Below, in pieces: positions 57,120 through 64,000 of a stretch of 64,000 bases of DNA. The translations under genes were made by a program, and so were the position numbers. A model generated the notes under the pieces. It was given only the letters and a program-made list of their open reading frames with translations. It was not told where the DNA came from and made no database searches. Within the stretch, counting starts at the first letter, position 1. Every line of letters starts with the position of its first letter. The stretch is from positions 1 to 64,000 of the forward strand of contig JACPFJ010000003.1 in the NCBI GenBank assembly GCA_016182975.1, given 5' to 3'. This DNA comes from Deltaproteobacteria bacterium (GTDB lineage Bacteria; Desulfobacterota; Desulfuromonadia; Geobacterales; Pseudopelobacteraceae).

Positions 57120-57495
57120 CAGGGAAATGGTTGCAGACTGGATTCATAAGGCGGAAAACGACCGCAAGGCAGCTTTGGCTCTGTTGAGCCTGGAAGGTAC
57201 ACCAAGCGACTCCATCTGTTTTCACGCACAACAGACGGTGGAAAAAGCCCTCAAGGCGCTTTTGATCTATCGTTCCGTAAAATTTCAACGGACACACGAC
57301 CTTGATATTTTACTTGATGTTCTTGATGACTCTGATTTTGAACCATACCGCGCCAGCACCCCGGTATTGACATCGTATGCCGTGGATGCCCGCTATCCGG
57401 GTGATTATGTCGAGCCGGAACGGGAGGAAGCGGCAGAGGCGGTTCAAATTGCAGGTGAAATTTACGATCTTGTAAAAAGTAAAATCGGCCTGTAG
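57109..57495 (+). CDS. HEPN-domain toxin partner
   Basis: 128-residue helical HEPN protein (FHAQQTVEKALKALLIYRSVKFQRTHDLDILLDVL). HEPN toxins are RNases; the R-x(n)-H region corresponds to RSVKFQRTH, whose spacing is longer than the canonical R-x4-6-H, so catalytic competence is uncertain. Second gene of an MNT/HEPN pair. Confidence 0.82.
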   Translation: MSADREMVADWIHKAENDRKAALALLSLEGTPSDSICFHAQQTVEKALKALLIYRSVKFQRTHDLDILLDVLDDSDFEPYRASTPVLTSYAVDARYPGDYVEPEREEAAEAVQIAGEIYDLVKSKIGL

Positions 57496-57529
57496 CTGTA
57501 GATCACACAACCGAAAAGGAAAACCAACC

Positions 57530-57643
57530 ATGGCAATGACCGTTGAGATCAAGAACAACAAGCTCTGCATCGAAATCGACCTGGAGAAGCCAACACCATC
57601 GGCATCCGGCAAGACCCTGGTGGTTGCCAGCACACGGGGATGA
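57530..57643 (+). pseudogene. Truncated small conserved protein
   Basis: 37 residues, MAMTVEIKNNKLCIEIDLEKPTPSASGKTLVVASTRG then TGA, with AAAAGGA upstream. Relatives known to me continue past STRGN with about 25 more residues ending in a GxNAYI motif, so this copy appears cut off at the point where the next gene's ATG begins (overlap ATGA). The alternative is a genuinely short form. Confidence 0.45.
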
Positions 57644-57903
57644 AGGCAGAGGTCTATTCAATCACCTACCGCATATCCTTGACGGATGCCCAGCAGGCCA
57701 AGCTCGACAGAAAATGGCCCGACGGCGACCCGTTCATCTCCTATGAGAAGATCGAGTCCCTGCTTGAACCGCTTCCGGTGGATGACCTCGACTGGTCAGA
57801 CCACACGGGACAATTTTTCTATTTTACCGTTCGCGGGGATAATATTGAGGACACCGTTGCCGAGGTCATCGAAAGGTTGGAGAGAAAATTGGGCAAGACG
57901 TGA
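57640..57903 (+). CDS. Uncharacterised 87-residue protein
   Basis: MKAEVYSITYRISLTDAQQAKLDRKWPDGDPFISYEKIESLLEPLPVDDLDWSDHTGQFFYFTVRGDNIEDTVAEVIERLERKLGKT. Mixed alpha/beta, acidic, no signal or membrane segment. Start overlaps the truncated upstream frame by four bases. Ends 28 bp before a strong terminator. Not recognised. Confidence 0.5.
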   Translation: MKAEVYSITYRISLTDAQQAKLDRKWPDGDPFISYEKIESLLEPLPVDDLDWSDHTGQFFYFTVRGDNIEDTVAEVIERLERKLGKT

Positions 57904-57931
57904 TTCTGCCCCGGTCGGCAATGGATTTCAT

Positions 57932-57981
57932 CGGACAAGCAAAAAAGCCCCTGATTTCCCAAGGGCTTTTTTGCTTGTCCG
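57932..57981. terminator. Strong bidirectional terminator between the island and ssrA
   Basis: A perfect 19-bp stem, starting CGGACAAGCAAAAAAGCCC, with a 12-base loop. The A/T tracts are inside the stem, so transcripts from either side end here. Confidence 0.9.
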
Positions 57982-58001
57982 GACTGTGCCGGACTTGTGA
58001 T

Positions 58002-58355
58002 TGGTGGAGGCGGCGGGAATCGAACCCGCGTCCGAAGAACCTACAATCTGAATTACTACACCGTTAGTCAGTTGCTCGATTTAACCGGCAGGCTGCGCAA
58101 CAGACAAGGCAGCAAACCAGCGGTCCCGTAGATCTCGGGCCGCGCTACGGGCGTTGCGCTTCCCTATCCGGTAGTGAATGACGCCCCCTTTGTACCACCG
58201 GCATCTTCATCGGGGACGCCTGTTAAGCTGCTAGAGCTACAGGAGTGTTATAATTGTCGGCAATTAATGCCGTTGCAGGTTTATTAAGGTCGGCCACCTG
58301 CCCCGACCCGGTGCAACCCAGATATTCACTTCCCCGTCGAAACCTTTACGCCCCC
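58002..58355 (-). ncRNA. ssrA: tmRNA
   Basis: One-piece transfer-messenger RNA of about 354 nt that rescues stalled ribosomes. The 5' end GGGGGCGTAAAGGTTTCGACGGGG pairs through GGGGGCG with CGCCTCC before the encoded ACCA 3' end; the T-arm is GCGGGTTCGATTCCCGC. The tag frame reads GCC GAC AAT TAT AAC ACT CCT GTA GCT CTA GCA GCT TAA, giving ADNYNTPVALAA, which ends in the protease signal ALAA. It lies just downstream of its protein partner smpB on the same strand. Its 3' end faces the defence island, a common integration point. Confidence 0.96.
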
Positions 58356-58367
58356 CTTTCAAAATCC

Positions 58368-58430
58368 GTTCAAAGTTCGAGGTTCAATGTTCAAGGTTTT
58401 GTATTTAACTTTGAACATAGAACCTTGAAC
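58368..58430. repeat. Palindromic element built on GTTCAAGG/GTTCAAAG words
   Basis: GTTCAAAGTTCGAGGTTCAATG on the left and TTTGAACATAGAACCTTGAAC on the right are imperfect inverted repeats of about 20 bases, 63 bp overall. It sits between smpB and ssrA, where the tmRNA promoter should be; no clear separate promoter was found. Confidence 0.7.
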
Positions 58431-58435
58431 CGATG

Positions 58436-58894
58436 TCATTCTCTGTTCCGTCCCTTCAACACCTGGGACAGCTCGCGCTGCGTGTCCTTCTTCTTCATGT
58501 CCTCACGTTTATCGTACAGCTTCTTCCCTTTGGCAAGCCCTATTTCCACCTTGACGAGACCATCCTTGAAATAGAGCCGCAAAGGAACGACCGAGTAACC
58601 CTGTTCCCTGATCCGGCCGTACAGCCGGTCGATCTCGCGGCGATGCAGGAGCAGCTTGCGCTGCCGGTCCGGCTGGTGGTTCTGGCGGTTGCCGAAATCG
58701 TAGGGGGAGATGTTCAGGTTGTGCAGAAAGGCCTCGCCATCCCGTACCAGCATGAAGGAGTCGTTGAGATTGGCCTTGCCGGCCCGCAGGGATTTCACCT
58801 CGGTTCCTTGCAGCACCATCCCCGCCTCGAACTTCTCCTCGATGAAGTAGTCGTGATAGGCCTTCTTATTGTTGCAGATCAATTTTTCTCCCAT
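58436..58894 (-). CDS. smpB: SsrA-binding protein SmpB
   Basis: 152 residues from the ATG at 58894 (MGEKLICNNKKAYHDYFIEEKFEAG); the track's longer start adds 45 unrelated residues. OB-fold core with GMVLQGTEVKSLRAGKANLNDSF and the C-terminal basic tail KGKKLYDKREDMKKKDTQRE. Binds tmRNA and delivers it to stalled ribosomes. smpB-ssrA adjacency supports the call. No strong ribosome site precedes the start. Confidence 0.94.
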   Translation of the reverse strand: MGEKLICNNKKAYHDYFIEEKFEAGMVLQGTEVKSLRAGKANLNDSFMLVRDGEAFLHNLNISPYDFGNRQNHQPDRQRKLLLHRREIDRLYGRIREQGYSVVPLRLYFKDGLVKVEIGLAKGKKLYDKREDMKKKDTQRELSQVLKGRNRE

Positions 58895-58997
58895 TTCATT
58901 ATAATAACAGATTCCCGGCCCGAAGGGAATGTTTATGGCGCGGCACTGCATAGCCAAAAACAGTCCCCGCAATGCAACAAAACGGCCAAGTCCGGCA

Positions 58998-59026
58998 TTG
59001 ACAAAAGTGCGGCGCGGTACTATAAA
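58998..59026 (+). promoter_or_regulatory. Promoter of the M-box controlled operon
   Basis: Near-consensus TTGACA (58998-59003), 17-base spacer, TATAAA (59021-59026); transcription would begin near 59033, just before the riboswitch. Confidence 0.8.
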
Positions 59027-59040
59027 CAACGAACATATTC

Positions 59041-59195
59041 CTCGTTAGAATGAGGCGTTAGCACAAACACAGGCTACTACCCAGAAACGTCGAGAGACGC
59101 CAATGCGGTCAACAGGTTTTGTCGGATTAAGGCTTAACCCAATGTAGCTGGTCCCAATCCTACGTTGTGCTCTGCCGAAAGTCGACCAGGGGGGA
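59041..59195 (+). promoter_or_regulatory. M-box (ykoK leader) Mg2+-sensing riboswitch
   Basis: Conserved M-box landmarks appear in order: GUUAG...UGAGGC near the start, GGCUACUACCCAGAAACGUC, GAGAGACGCCAAUG, GGUCAACAG, AUGUAGCUGGUCCCAAUCCUACG and GUGCUCUGCCGAAAG. They align with the mgtE leader of Bacillus. The aptamer is followed by an intrinsic terminator and then a protein with an MgtE N-terminal domain and a transporter, so high Mg2+ should stop transcription. Confidence 0.88.
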
Positions 59196-59217
59196 AGTGC
59201 TGCCGTCCTGTATTCAT

Positions 59218-59249
59218 AAAGGCCCTTTCTCCGAGAGGGCCTTTTTCCT
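59218..59249 (+). terminator. Regulated terminator of the M-box leader
   Basis: AAAGGCCCT and AGGGCCTTT form a 9-bp stem with TTTTTCC after it, 17 bases before the start codon. In this position it is the expression platform of the riboswitch. Confidence 0.87.
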
Positions 59250-59265
59250 TTTTGAGGTAGCAGCC

Positions 59266-60528
59266 ATGGAGACGGAGTTCAACGAAATATACCTGAGCGC
59301 GGTCATAGGGCGTTCGGTGATCAACAGCAAGGGGGACAAGCTCGGGACCCTGCGCGACCTGGTCATGGTGCCGGGCGAGGTGTTTCCCGAGGTCTCGCAC
59401 ATCGTCATCAAGGCCAGAAAGGGGATGAAAACCCTGCCGTGGGGCGAGGTGGCGCTGTTCACCCACGTGGTGATCTCCGCCGCCGGCGTCAAGCCGCCCG
59501 GCCTGACCGGCTACGAACCCCGCGAGGGGGAGATCCTCGTCAAGCGCGACCTTTTGGACAAGCAGATCGTGGACGTGGACGGCGCCAAGGTGGTGCGGGT
59601 CAACGACATCAAGCTGGGCAACCTGAACAGCAAGCTGTGCATCTTCTCGGTCGACATCGGCTTCCGCGGCCTGCTGCGGCGCCTGGGCTACGAGCGCCTG
59701 GGGGAGAAGGTCGCCGGAGCGCTCGGAAAGGAGATCCCCAACGCCGAGATCAGCTGGGAATACGTCCAGCCGCTGGAGGCCAACTCGTCCAAGCTGGCGC
59801 TCAACATCGCCCGCGACCAGATGAGGGAGATCCATCCCGCCGACCTGGCCGACATCATCGAAAACATCCCCATCCAGAGCATCCGCACCGTGCTGGACTC
59901 CATAGATGCCGAAACCACCGGCGAGACCATCTACGAGCTGGAAGCGGACATGCGCAACGTGGTCATCAGCCAACTGAACGACGAGCAGGTGACCGACATC
60001 CTCGAAGAGATGGAGCCGGACGAGGCGGCCGACGTGCTCAGCGACCTGCCGGAGCGCAAGGCCCAGGAACTGCTGGAGATGATGGACCAGGAAGATGCCG
60101 AGGACATACAGGAACTACTGGAGCACGAGGAGGACTCGGCCGGGGGCCTGATGACCCCGGATTATTTCCGCCTCTCCTCCGAGATCACGGTGGGCCGCGC
60201 CCTGGAGATGGTCCGGGAGATCGCCGAGGATGTGGAGACGATCTACTATGGCTACATTGTCGATGCCGAGGAGCGGCTGGAAGGGGTCGTATCCCTGAAA
60301 GGGCTGCTCCTGAACCCGCCGGAAACCCACATTACCGACGTGATGGAAGAGAACGTCAAATACGTCAGCATCGACGCCGAGCCGGAGGACATCCTGGAGA
60401 CGCTCGCCAAGTACGACCTGATCGCCGTGCCGGTCCTGGACGAGGATGACCGCATGGCGGGCATCATCACGGTCGATGACGTCCTGGCCCATTACCTGCC
60501 GAGAATTATCAAAAACAGGCGCAGATAG
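59266..60528 (+). CDS. Soluble PRC-barrel + MgtE N-terminal + CBS-pair protein
   Basis: 420 residues from the ATG at 59266; the track's extra 33 residues lie in the riboswitch terminator. Order: one or two PRC-barrel-like domains (IYLSAVIGRSVINSKGDKLGTLRDLVMVPGE; QIVDVDGAKVVRVNDIKLG), an MgtE intracellular N domain (REIHPADLADIIENIPIQS... LEEMEPDEAADVLSDLPERKAQELLEMM), then two CBS domains (GGLMTPDYFRL; ITDVMEENVKYVSIDAEPED). The MgtE channel domain is absent, so it cannot itself transport Mg2+ and probably senses Mg2+ or regulates the transporter encoded 20 bp downstream. Confidence 0.87.
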   Translation: METEFNEIYLSAVIGRSVINSKGDKLGTLRDLVMVPGEVFPEVSHIVIKARKGMKTLPWGEVALFTHVVISAAGVKPPGLTGYEPREGEILVKRDLLDKQIVDVDGAKVVRVNDIKLGNLNSKLCIFSVDIGFRGLLRRLGYERLGEKVAGALGKEIPNAEISWEYVQPLEANSSKLALNIARDQMREIHPADLADIIENIPIQSIRTVLDSIDAETTGETIYELEADMRNVVISQLNDEQVTDILEEMEPDEAADVLSDLPERKAQELLEMMDQEDAEDIQELLEHEEDSAGGLMTPDYFRLSSEITVGRALEMVREIAEDVETIYYGYIVDAEERLEGVVSLKGLLLNPPETHITDVMEENVKYVSIDAEPEDILETLAKYDLIAVPVLDEDDRMAGIITVDDVLAHYLPRIIKNRRR

Positions 60529-60548
60529 CACCGCATCCAGGGGAAGAC

Positions 60549-61847
60549 ATGTTTACCGGCATCTCGCTATTGAAATTCCTCAAGCCGCTCAAGAAGGTGA
60601 ATACCAGGAACATCCTCCTGTTCCTTGCCATCCTGGGGCCGGGCATCATCACCGCCAACGTGGACAATGACGCCGGCGGCATCACCACCTATTCACTGGC
60701 CGGCGCCAATTACGGTTACGCCTTGTTGTGGCTGATGCTCCCCACCACGATAGCCCTGGTCGTGATTCAGGAGATGTGCGCCCGCATGGGGGCCGTCACC
60801 GGCAAGGGGCTCTCCGACCTGATCCGCGAGTCCTTCGGGGTCAAGGTCACCTTCTACGTCATGATCGCCCTGCTCTTGACCAACATGGGCAACTCCATAT
60901 CCGAATTTGCCGGCATCGCCGCCAGCCTGGAGATCTTCGGCATCAGCAAGTACGTCTCCGTGCCCATCAGCGCCATACTCGTCTGGCTGCTGATCGTCAA
61001 GGGCTCCTACAAGACCGTTGAGAAGGTCTTTCTGGTGGCCTGCATGGTCTACATCGCCTATCCGATCGCGGCCTTCATGGCCGGCCCCAAATGGGATCTG
61101 ATCCTGAAGGCTTCGGTAACGCCAACCGTCAAGTCCGACAGCGCCTTCATCATGACCATGATAGGCCTGGTCGGCACGACCATCGCCCCCTGGATGCAGT
61201 TCTATCAGCAATCCGCGGTGGTTGAAAAGGGGATCACCGCCGAGCAGTACGCCTTTACCCGGCTGGACGTCATCTTCGGCTGCGTCATGGCGATCGTGGT
61301 GGCATTTTTCATCGTCGTGGCCTGCGCCGCCACCATCCACGTCCAGGGGCTCAAGGTCGAGACCGCGGCGGACGCGGCCACGGCCCTGAAGCCGCTGGTG
61401 GGGAGGCACGCCTCGACCCTGTTCGCCTTCGGCCTGTTCAACGCCTCGCTCTTCGCCGCCTGCATCCTGCCGCTCTCCACGGCCTTCTACATCTGCGAGG
61501 GGATGGGGTGGGAGTCGGGGGTTGACAAGGATTTCGAGCAGGCCCCCCAGTTTTTCTGGCTCTTCACCATCATCATCGTCATCAGCGCCGCCCTGATCCT
61601 GGTCCCCGACGCGCCGCTGCTCATGATCATGTTCGTCTCCCAGGTGGTTAACGGCGCGGTGCTCCCCTTCGTGCTGATCTTCATGCTGAAGCTGATCAAC
61701 GACCAAAACCTGATGGGGCGCCACACCAACGGCCCGGTATTCAACGTCATCGCCTGGATTACGGTGGTGGTGATGATCGCGCTGACCGTTCTCATGACGT
61801 TCGACATGGGTTTCCCCGGAGTGATCAAGCGATTCCTGACTTTTTGA
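60549..61847 (+). CDS. Nramp-related transporter, magnesium-type (NRMT-like)
   Basis: 432 residues with about 11 membrane helices. It is an Nramp relative, but metal-site residues differ: TM1 DPGN is replaced by D41-A-G-G in NVDNDAGGITTYS, and TM6 MPHN by APWM in GTTIAPWMQFYQQS. Loss of the TM1 Asn and the TM6 Met is characteristic of the Nramp-related Mg2+ transporters rather than Mn2+/Fe2+ carriers. The M-box and the MgtE-N partner upstream support Mg2+ as substrate. The 5' end follows the partner by 20 bp. Confidence 0.85.
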   Translation: MFTGISLLKFLKPLKKVNTRNILLFLAILGPGIITANVDNDAGGITTYSLAGANYGYALLWLMLPTTIALVVIQEMCARMGAVTGKGLSDLIRESFGVKVTFYVMIALLLTNMGNSISEFAGIAASLEIFGISKYVSVPISAILVWLLIVKGSYKTVEKVFLVACMVYIAYPIAAFMAGPKWDLILKASVTPTVKSDSAFIMTMIGLVGTTIAPWMQFYQQSAVVEKGITAEQYAFTRLDVIFGCVMAIVVAFFIVVACAATIHVQGLKVETAADAATALKPLVGRHASTLFAFGLFNASLFAACILPLSTAFYICEGMGWESGVDKDFEQAPQFFWLFTIIIVISAALILVPDAPLLMIMFVSQVVNGAVLPFVLIFMLKLINDQNLMGRHTNGPVFNVIAWITVVVMIALTVLMTFDMGFPGVIKRFLTF

Positions 61848-61858
61848 CGGGCGTCGCC

Positions 61859-61886
61859 TTGACAACATTCGACATGGTGCTAGTAT
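61859..61886 (+). promoter_or_regulatory. Promoter of the structured RNA
   Basis: Consensus TTGACA (61859-61864), 16-base spacer and TAGTAT (61881-61886), just after the transporter stop codon. No open reading frame with a ribosome site follows. Confidence 0.7.
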
Positions 61887-61892
61887 TCAAAA

Positions 61893-62230
61893 AAAGGAAA
61901 TGCTCTTTGAAAGCCTCTGGGTTGCTGGTTGGAAAAATACGGTAGACCGCCGAAGGCGCGGAGCAGGGGTTATCTCCGCAAAAATGTTCAATCAACGCGC
62001 GGTGTCAGCAAGGGACGACAACCCGGAGAAATACAGCCGTTGCGCACAGAGCACACACACCTTGTTGAGCGGCTTCGCCAGGGCGCCCCATTCCTTCGCC
62101 AAGGAGGCAGTACCTACATAGGTTGCAGATCAAAAGCATATTCGGCGCCTGAAGGTGGCGAAAGGCGAGAGACTCTGAGACAAAACGGCTGTATGACGAA
62201 AGCCCGCCGGGATACCCGGCGGGCTTTTTT
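61893..62230 (+). ncRNA. Candidate two-domain structured non-coding RNA, class not recognised
   Basis: About 338 nt from the predicted start to the terminator. Domain 1 is closed by CTCTGGGTTG (61915-61924) with CAACCCGGAG (62019-62028), ten pairs with one G-U, and contains the hairpin GCGGAG...CTCCGC. Domain 2 is closed by ATACAGCCGTT (62031-62041) with AACGGCTGTAT (62184-62194), 11 perfect pairs, then CAGAG/CTCTG, TTCGCCA/TGGCGAA and GGCGCC/GGCGCC. It does not show the landmarks of tmRNA, RNase P, SRP, 6S or the common riboswitches. No coding frame in it is credible. Confidence 0.65.
62201..62230 (+). terminator. Terminator of the structured RNA
   Basis: AGCCCGCCGGG-ATA-CCCGGCGGGCT, a perfect 11-bp stem with a 3-base loop, ending in six T. 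Confidence 0.95.
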
Positions 62231-62255
62231 GATTCATCCTATAAAAGAAATTTGG

Positions 62256-62383
62256 TCCACGAAACACACGAAAATCACGAACAAATTCAAATAGTACTTA
62301 AGATGGTCTTCTCACCGTTGAGGTGAATCGGTATTCTATTGTTCTTATTCTTTTAATTTCGTGTCTTTCGTGTTTTTCGTGGA
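62256..62383. repeat. 128-bp palindromic element, copy C (TCCACGAA...TTCGTGGA)
   Basis: The left arm reads TCCACGAAACACACGAAAAT then CACGAACAAA; the right arm TTTCGTGTCTTTCGTG then TTTTTCGTGGA. The centre resembles copy A (shared AAATTCAAA, CTTAAGA-like and GAGG-GAATC words). It lies between the structured RNA and the DUF4124 gene. Confidence 0.9.
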
Positions 62384-62420
62384 TAATTGCCGTTTAGGTT
62401 CATCTGTTATTGTGAGCCGA

Positions 62421-62957
62421 CTATTTTCTGAACTCGGCCGGAAGACCGGCCTTGTTGGCAGCCTCATTCAATTCGTTGTAGCGCTTCAGCGCTTCGCCGT
62501 AATGCCCCTGCGTATCCTTGAACTCCTGCGGCAGCCCGAACGCGCGCTCCCTTGAGATGCCGACCGGCCTTTTGATCAACTCCTCCAACCGGACAAGCTG
62601 TTCTTCCAGCCGCTTGAGCTCGGCGCCGCGCACCCGGAAATTCTGCTGCCAGATCTCCGCCTTCTGCCCGCCGTACAGCCCGGCTGCATTATCGGCCGGC
62701 GCGGCCTTCAAATCTGCCGCCTGCGGCTGCTGCGGTGGCTGCTTCTCCTTGGAGGACGTATCCGCTTTGCCTGCGGGTGTGGCCGGCCGGACGTTCACGT
62801 CGCCCCGCTTGTTCACCTTTTTGCGGTACTTCACAGGGACGCGGGAGTACTCCTCTGTGAAGTTGACCGTGCCGCTCTCGTCGACCCAGAAATAGGTCTC
62901 CGCCAGCAGCGGCAGCGCCCACATCATTACGACCGCAAGAACGAGCAGCTTTTTCAT
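62421..62957 (-). CDS. Exported DUF4124 domain protein
   Basis: About 178 residues from the second of two adjacent ATGs (62957), which sits at better distance from GGAGG. Signal peptide MKKLLVLAVVMMWALPLLA, then the DUF4124 motif TYFWVDESGTVNFTEEYSRVP, a proline/glutamine-rich linker and a C-terminal helical coiled-coil segment (AELKRLEEQLVRLEELI). DUF4124 proteins are periplasmic and uncharacterised. It lies 42 bp downstream of the HIT gene on the same strand. Confidence 0.8.
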   Translation of the reverse strand: MKKLLVLAVVMMWALPLLAETYFWVDESGTVNFTEEYSRVPVKYRKKVNKRGDVNVRPATPAGKADTSSKEKQPPQQPQAADLKAAPADNAAGLYGGQKAEIWQQNFRVRGAELKRLEEQLVRLEELIKRPVGISRERAFGLPQEFKDTQGHYGEALKRYNELNEAANKAGLPAEFRK

Positions 62958-62998
62958 CATACCTCCACCCCGGTCTGGATGCTGAGACCCTGCGGAGA

Positions 62999-63343
62999 TC
63001 ACCCCGGGGGCCAGGTGAATCCGCGCCCGCCCAGCAGGTGGAAGTGCATGTGGAAGACCGACTGGCCTGCGCCCGTACCATTGTTCTGCACCAGGCGGAA
63101 GCCGGAATCGGCCACCCCTTTCTGACGGGCGATCTCCCCCGCCTTGCGGAAGACGTAACCAACGAGCGCATCATCCTGCGCCGTCATGCCGAGGCAGTCG
63201 GCAAAGTGCCGTTTCGGCAGGAACAACAGGTGCAGAGGCGCCTGGGGTGTAATATCCTCGATGACCAGAAGCTGTTCGTCTTCAAACACCTTCTTCGAGG
63301 GAATCTCTCCACTGATGATCTTGCAGAAGATACATCTATCCAT
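62999..63343 (-). CDS. HIT family nucleotide-binding hydrolase (HinT-like)
   Basis: 114 residues from the ATG at 63343 ([19 protein letters not shown]). The C-x-x-C zinc pair near the start and the catalytic H-x-H-x-H triad in [13 protein letters not shown] are present; a typical HinT purine nucleoside phosphoramidase. AAGGAGG lies seven bases before the ATG, so it can be translated by itself. No stop codon separates it from the upstream tlyA frame, which reads straight into it. Confidence 0.9.
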   Translation of the reverse strand: MDRCIFCKIISGEIPSKKVFEDEQLLVIEDITPQAPLHLLFLPKRHFADCLGMTAQDDALVGYVFRKAGEIARQKGVADSGFRLVQNNGTGAGQSVFHMHFHLLGGRGFTWPPG

Positions 63344-64000
63344 CTCGGCCTCCTTAGGAACATCGGATATATGCAGCAGGATCAGGAATTCCTTGTTGCC
63401 GTCCGCCCCCAGAATTGGTGAGTCGCACAGCCCGGCAACCGTCAACCCCAGTTCGTCCGCGGCCTGCCTGACCCCTGCGATGGCCTTCTCATGGGCTGCG
63501 GGGTCGCGGACGATGCCCCCCTTGCCCACTTCGCCCCTGCCCACCTCGAACTGCGGCTTTATCAGGGCGATGATGCGTCCGCCGGGCCTGACGAGTTGAA
63601 CGGTAGCGGGCAGCACCTTGGCCAGCGAGATGAACGAGGCGTCGATCACCGCCAGATCCGGCACCGCACCCAGTTGCTCCGGCATCAGGTGGCGGATGTT
63701 GGTCTTCTCAAGGCTGACGACCCGCGGGTCGCTGCGCAGCTTCCAGGCCAACTGGCCGTAGCCCACATCGACCGCGAATACCCTGGCCGCCCCGGCCTGC
63801 AGCAGGCAATCGGTGAACCCCCCCGTGGAGGCGCCCACGTCCAGGGCCGTGAGGCCGGCGACGTCGATTGCGAACTCGTCCAGCGCCTTGCGCAGTTTCA
63901 GGCCACCGCGGCCGACATAGGGGAGCACCTCTCCCTTGATGCGGATCTCGGCGTCAACGGCCACCTGCTGCCCGGCCTTGTCGGCCGCGTGGTCCCCCAC
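63344..64000 (-). CDS. TlyA family rRNA methyltransferase/hemolysin-like, partial, in frame with HIT
   Basis: C-terminal 219 residues of a TlyA protein; the N-terminal S4 domain is cut by the right edge. The FtsJ-like methyltransferase core is seen in [47 protein letters not shown] and [22 protein letters not shown]. TlyA 2'-O-methylates 16S/23S rRNA in mycobacteria. The family usually stops near GNKEFLILL; here the frame continues through [10 protein letters not shown] into HIT without a stop, giving a possible TlyA-HIT fusion of at least 333 residues. Confidence 0.85.

Noticed and set aside
58196-58206. Second GGGGGCG inside tmRNA suggesting a permuted two-piece form
   Set aside because: The canonical 5' end GGGGGCGTAAAGGTTTCGACGGGG at 58355 shows an ordinary one-piece tmRNA; the internal match is coincidental.
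61929-62294. 121-residue ORF inside the structured RNA region
   Set aside because: It runs through both closing helices and the terminator, lacks a ribosome site and has non-protein-like composition.

Overview
The window looks like a chromosomal segment of a Geobacter/Pelobacter-type member of the Desulfuromonadia (former deltaproteobacteria). The reasons are the high-GC core with GC-rich codon use, the order pgpH-ybeY-dgkA-corC-lnt-prfB, adjacent dnaE-accA, a PrkA/YeaH/SpoVR cluster, bacteriohemerythrin, smpB next to ssrA, and DUF4124 and DUF503 proteins. Genus is inference; there is no rRNA or marker set here to settle it.

Layout. 0-2.6 kb is AT-richer accessory DNA: a truncated lipoprotein gene, an AlkC-like DNA glycosylase and an unknown protein. 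2.6-26 kb is almost entirely minus-strand housekeeping: DUF1015, a SPOR-NlpC/P60 peptidase, prfB with its programmed +1 frameshift, lnt, corC, a DgkA-PAP2 fusion, ybeY, pgpH, DUF503, a cyclic-nucleotide-binding protein, a SWIM/SNF2 helicase, asnS, rluB, accA and dnaE. A plus-strand PDZ/glutaredoxin pair sits inside this block. 26-33 kb holds a HicAB module, a dienelactone hydrolase, an intact succinyl-CoA ligase pair and a divergent second pair in which both genes carry internal deletions, then tsaB.

33-43 kb is the plus-strand prkA-yeaH-spoVR-prkA2 cluster, followed by bacteriohemerythrin and a Tat-type amidohydrolase. 43-48.5 kb contains small enzymes: a methyltransferase, a P-loop kinase and its broken copy, an alpha/beta hydrolase, a PhnA-like zinc protein, an SRAP abasic-site protein and a Thg1-like 3'-5' RNA polymerase.

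48.7-57.9 kb is a defence island: hsdR-hsdS-[AAA ATPase]-[TOPRIM DUF4276-like]-hsdM as one tightly overlapping operon, then a gene remnant and an MNT/HEPN toxin-antitoxin pair. It abuts the 3' end of the tmRNA gene. 58-62 kb carries ssrA, smpB and an M-box (Mg2+) riboswitch feeding a soluble PRC/MgtE-N/CBS protein and a Nramp-related magnesium-type transporter. After that comes an unclassified structured RNA with its own promoter and terminator. The right edge has a DUF4124 protein and a TlyA-HIT in-frame readthrough arrangement cut by the window end.

The intergenic DNA is dotted with palindromic elements built from short reiterated words. One family has three copies, each exactly 128 bp. The strongest leads for new biology are the ATPase-TOPRIM pair nested inside the type I R-M operon, the unclassified structured RNA at about 61.9-62.2 kb, and the 128-bp repeat family.
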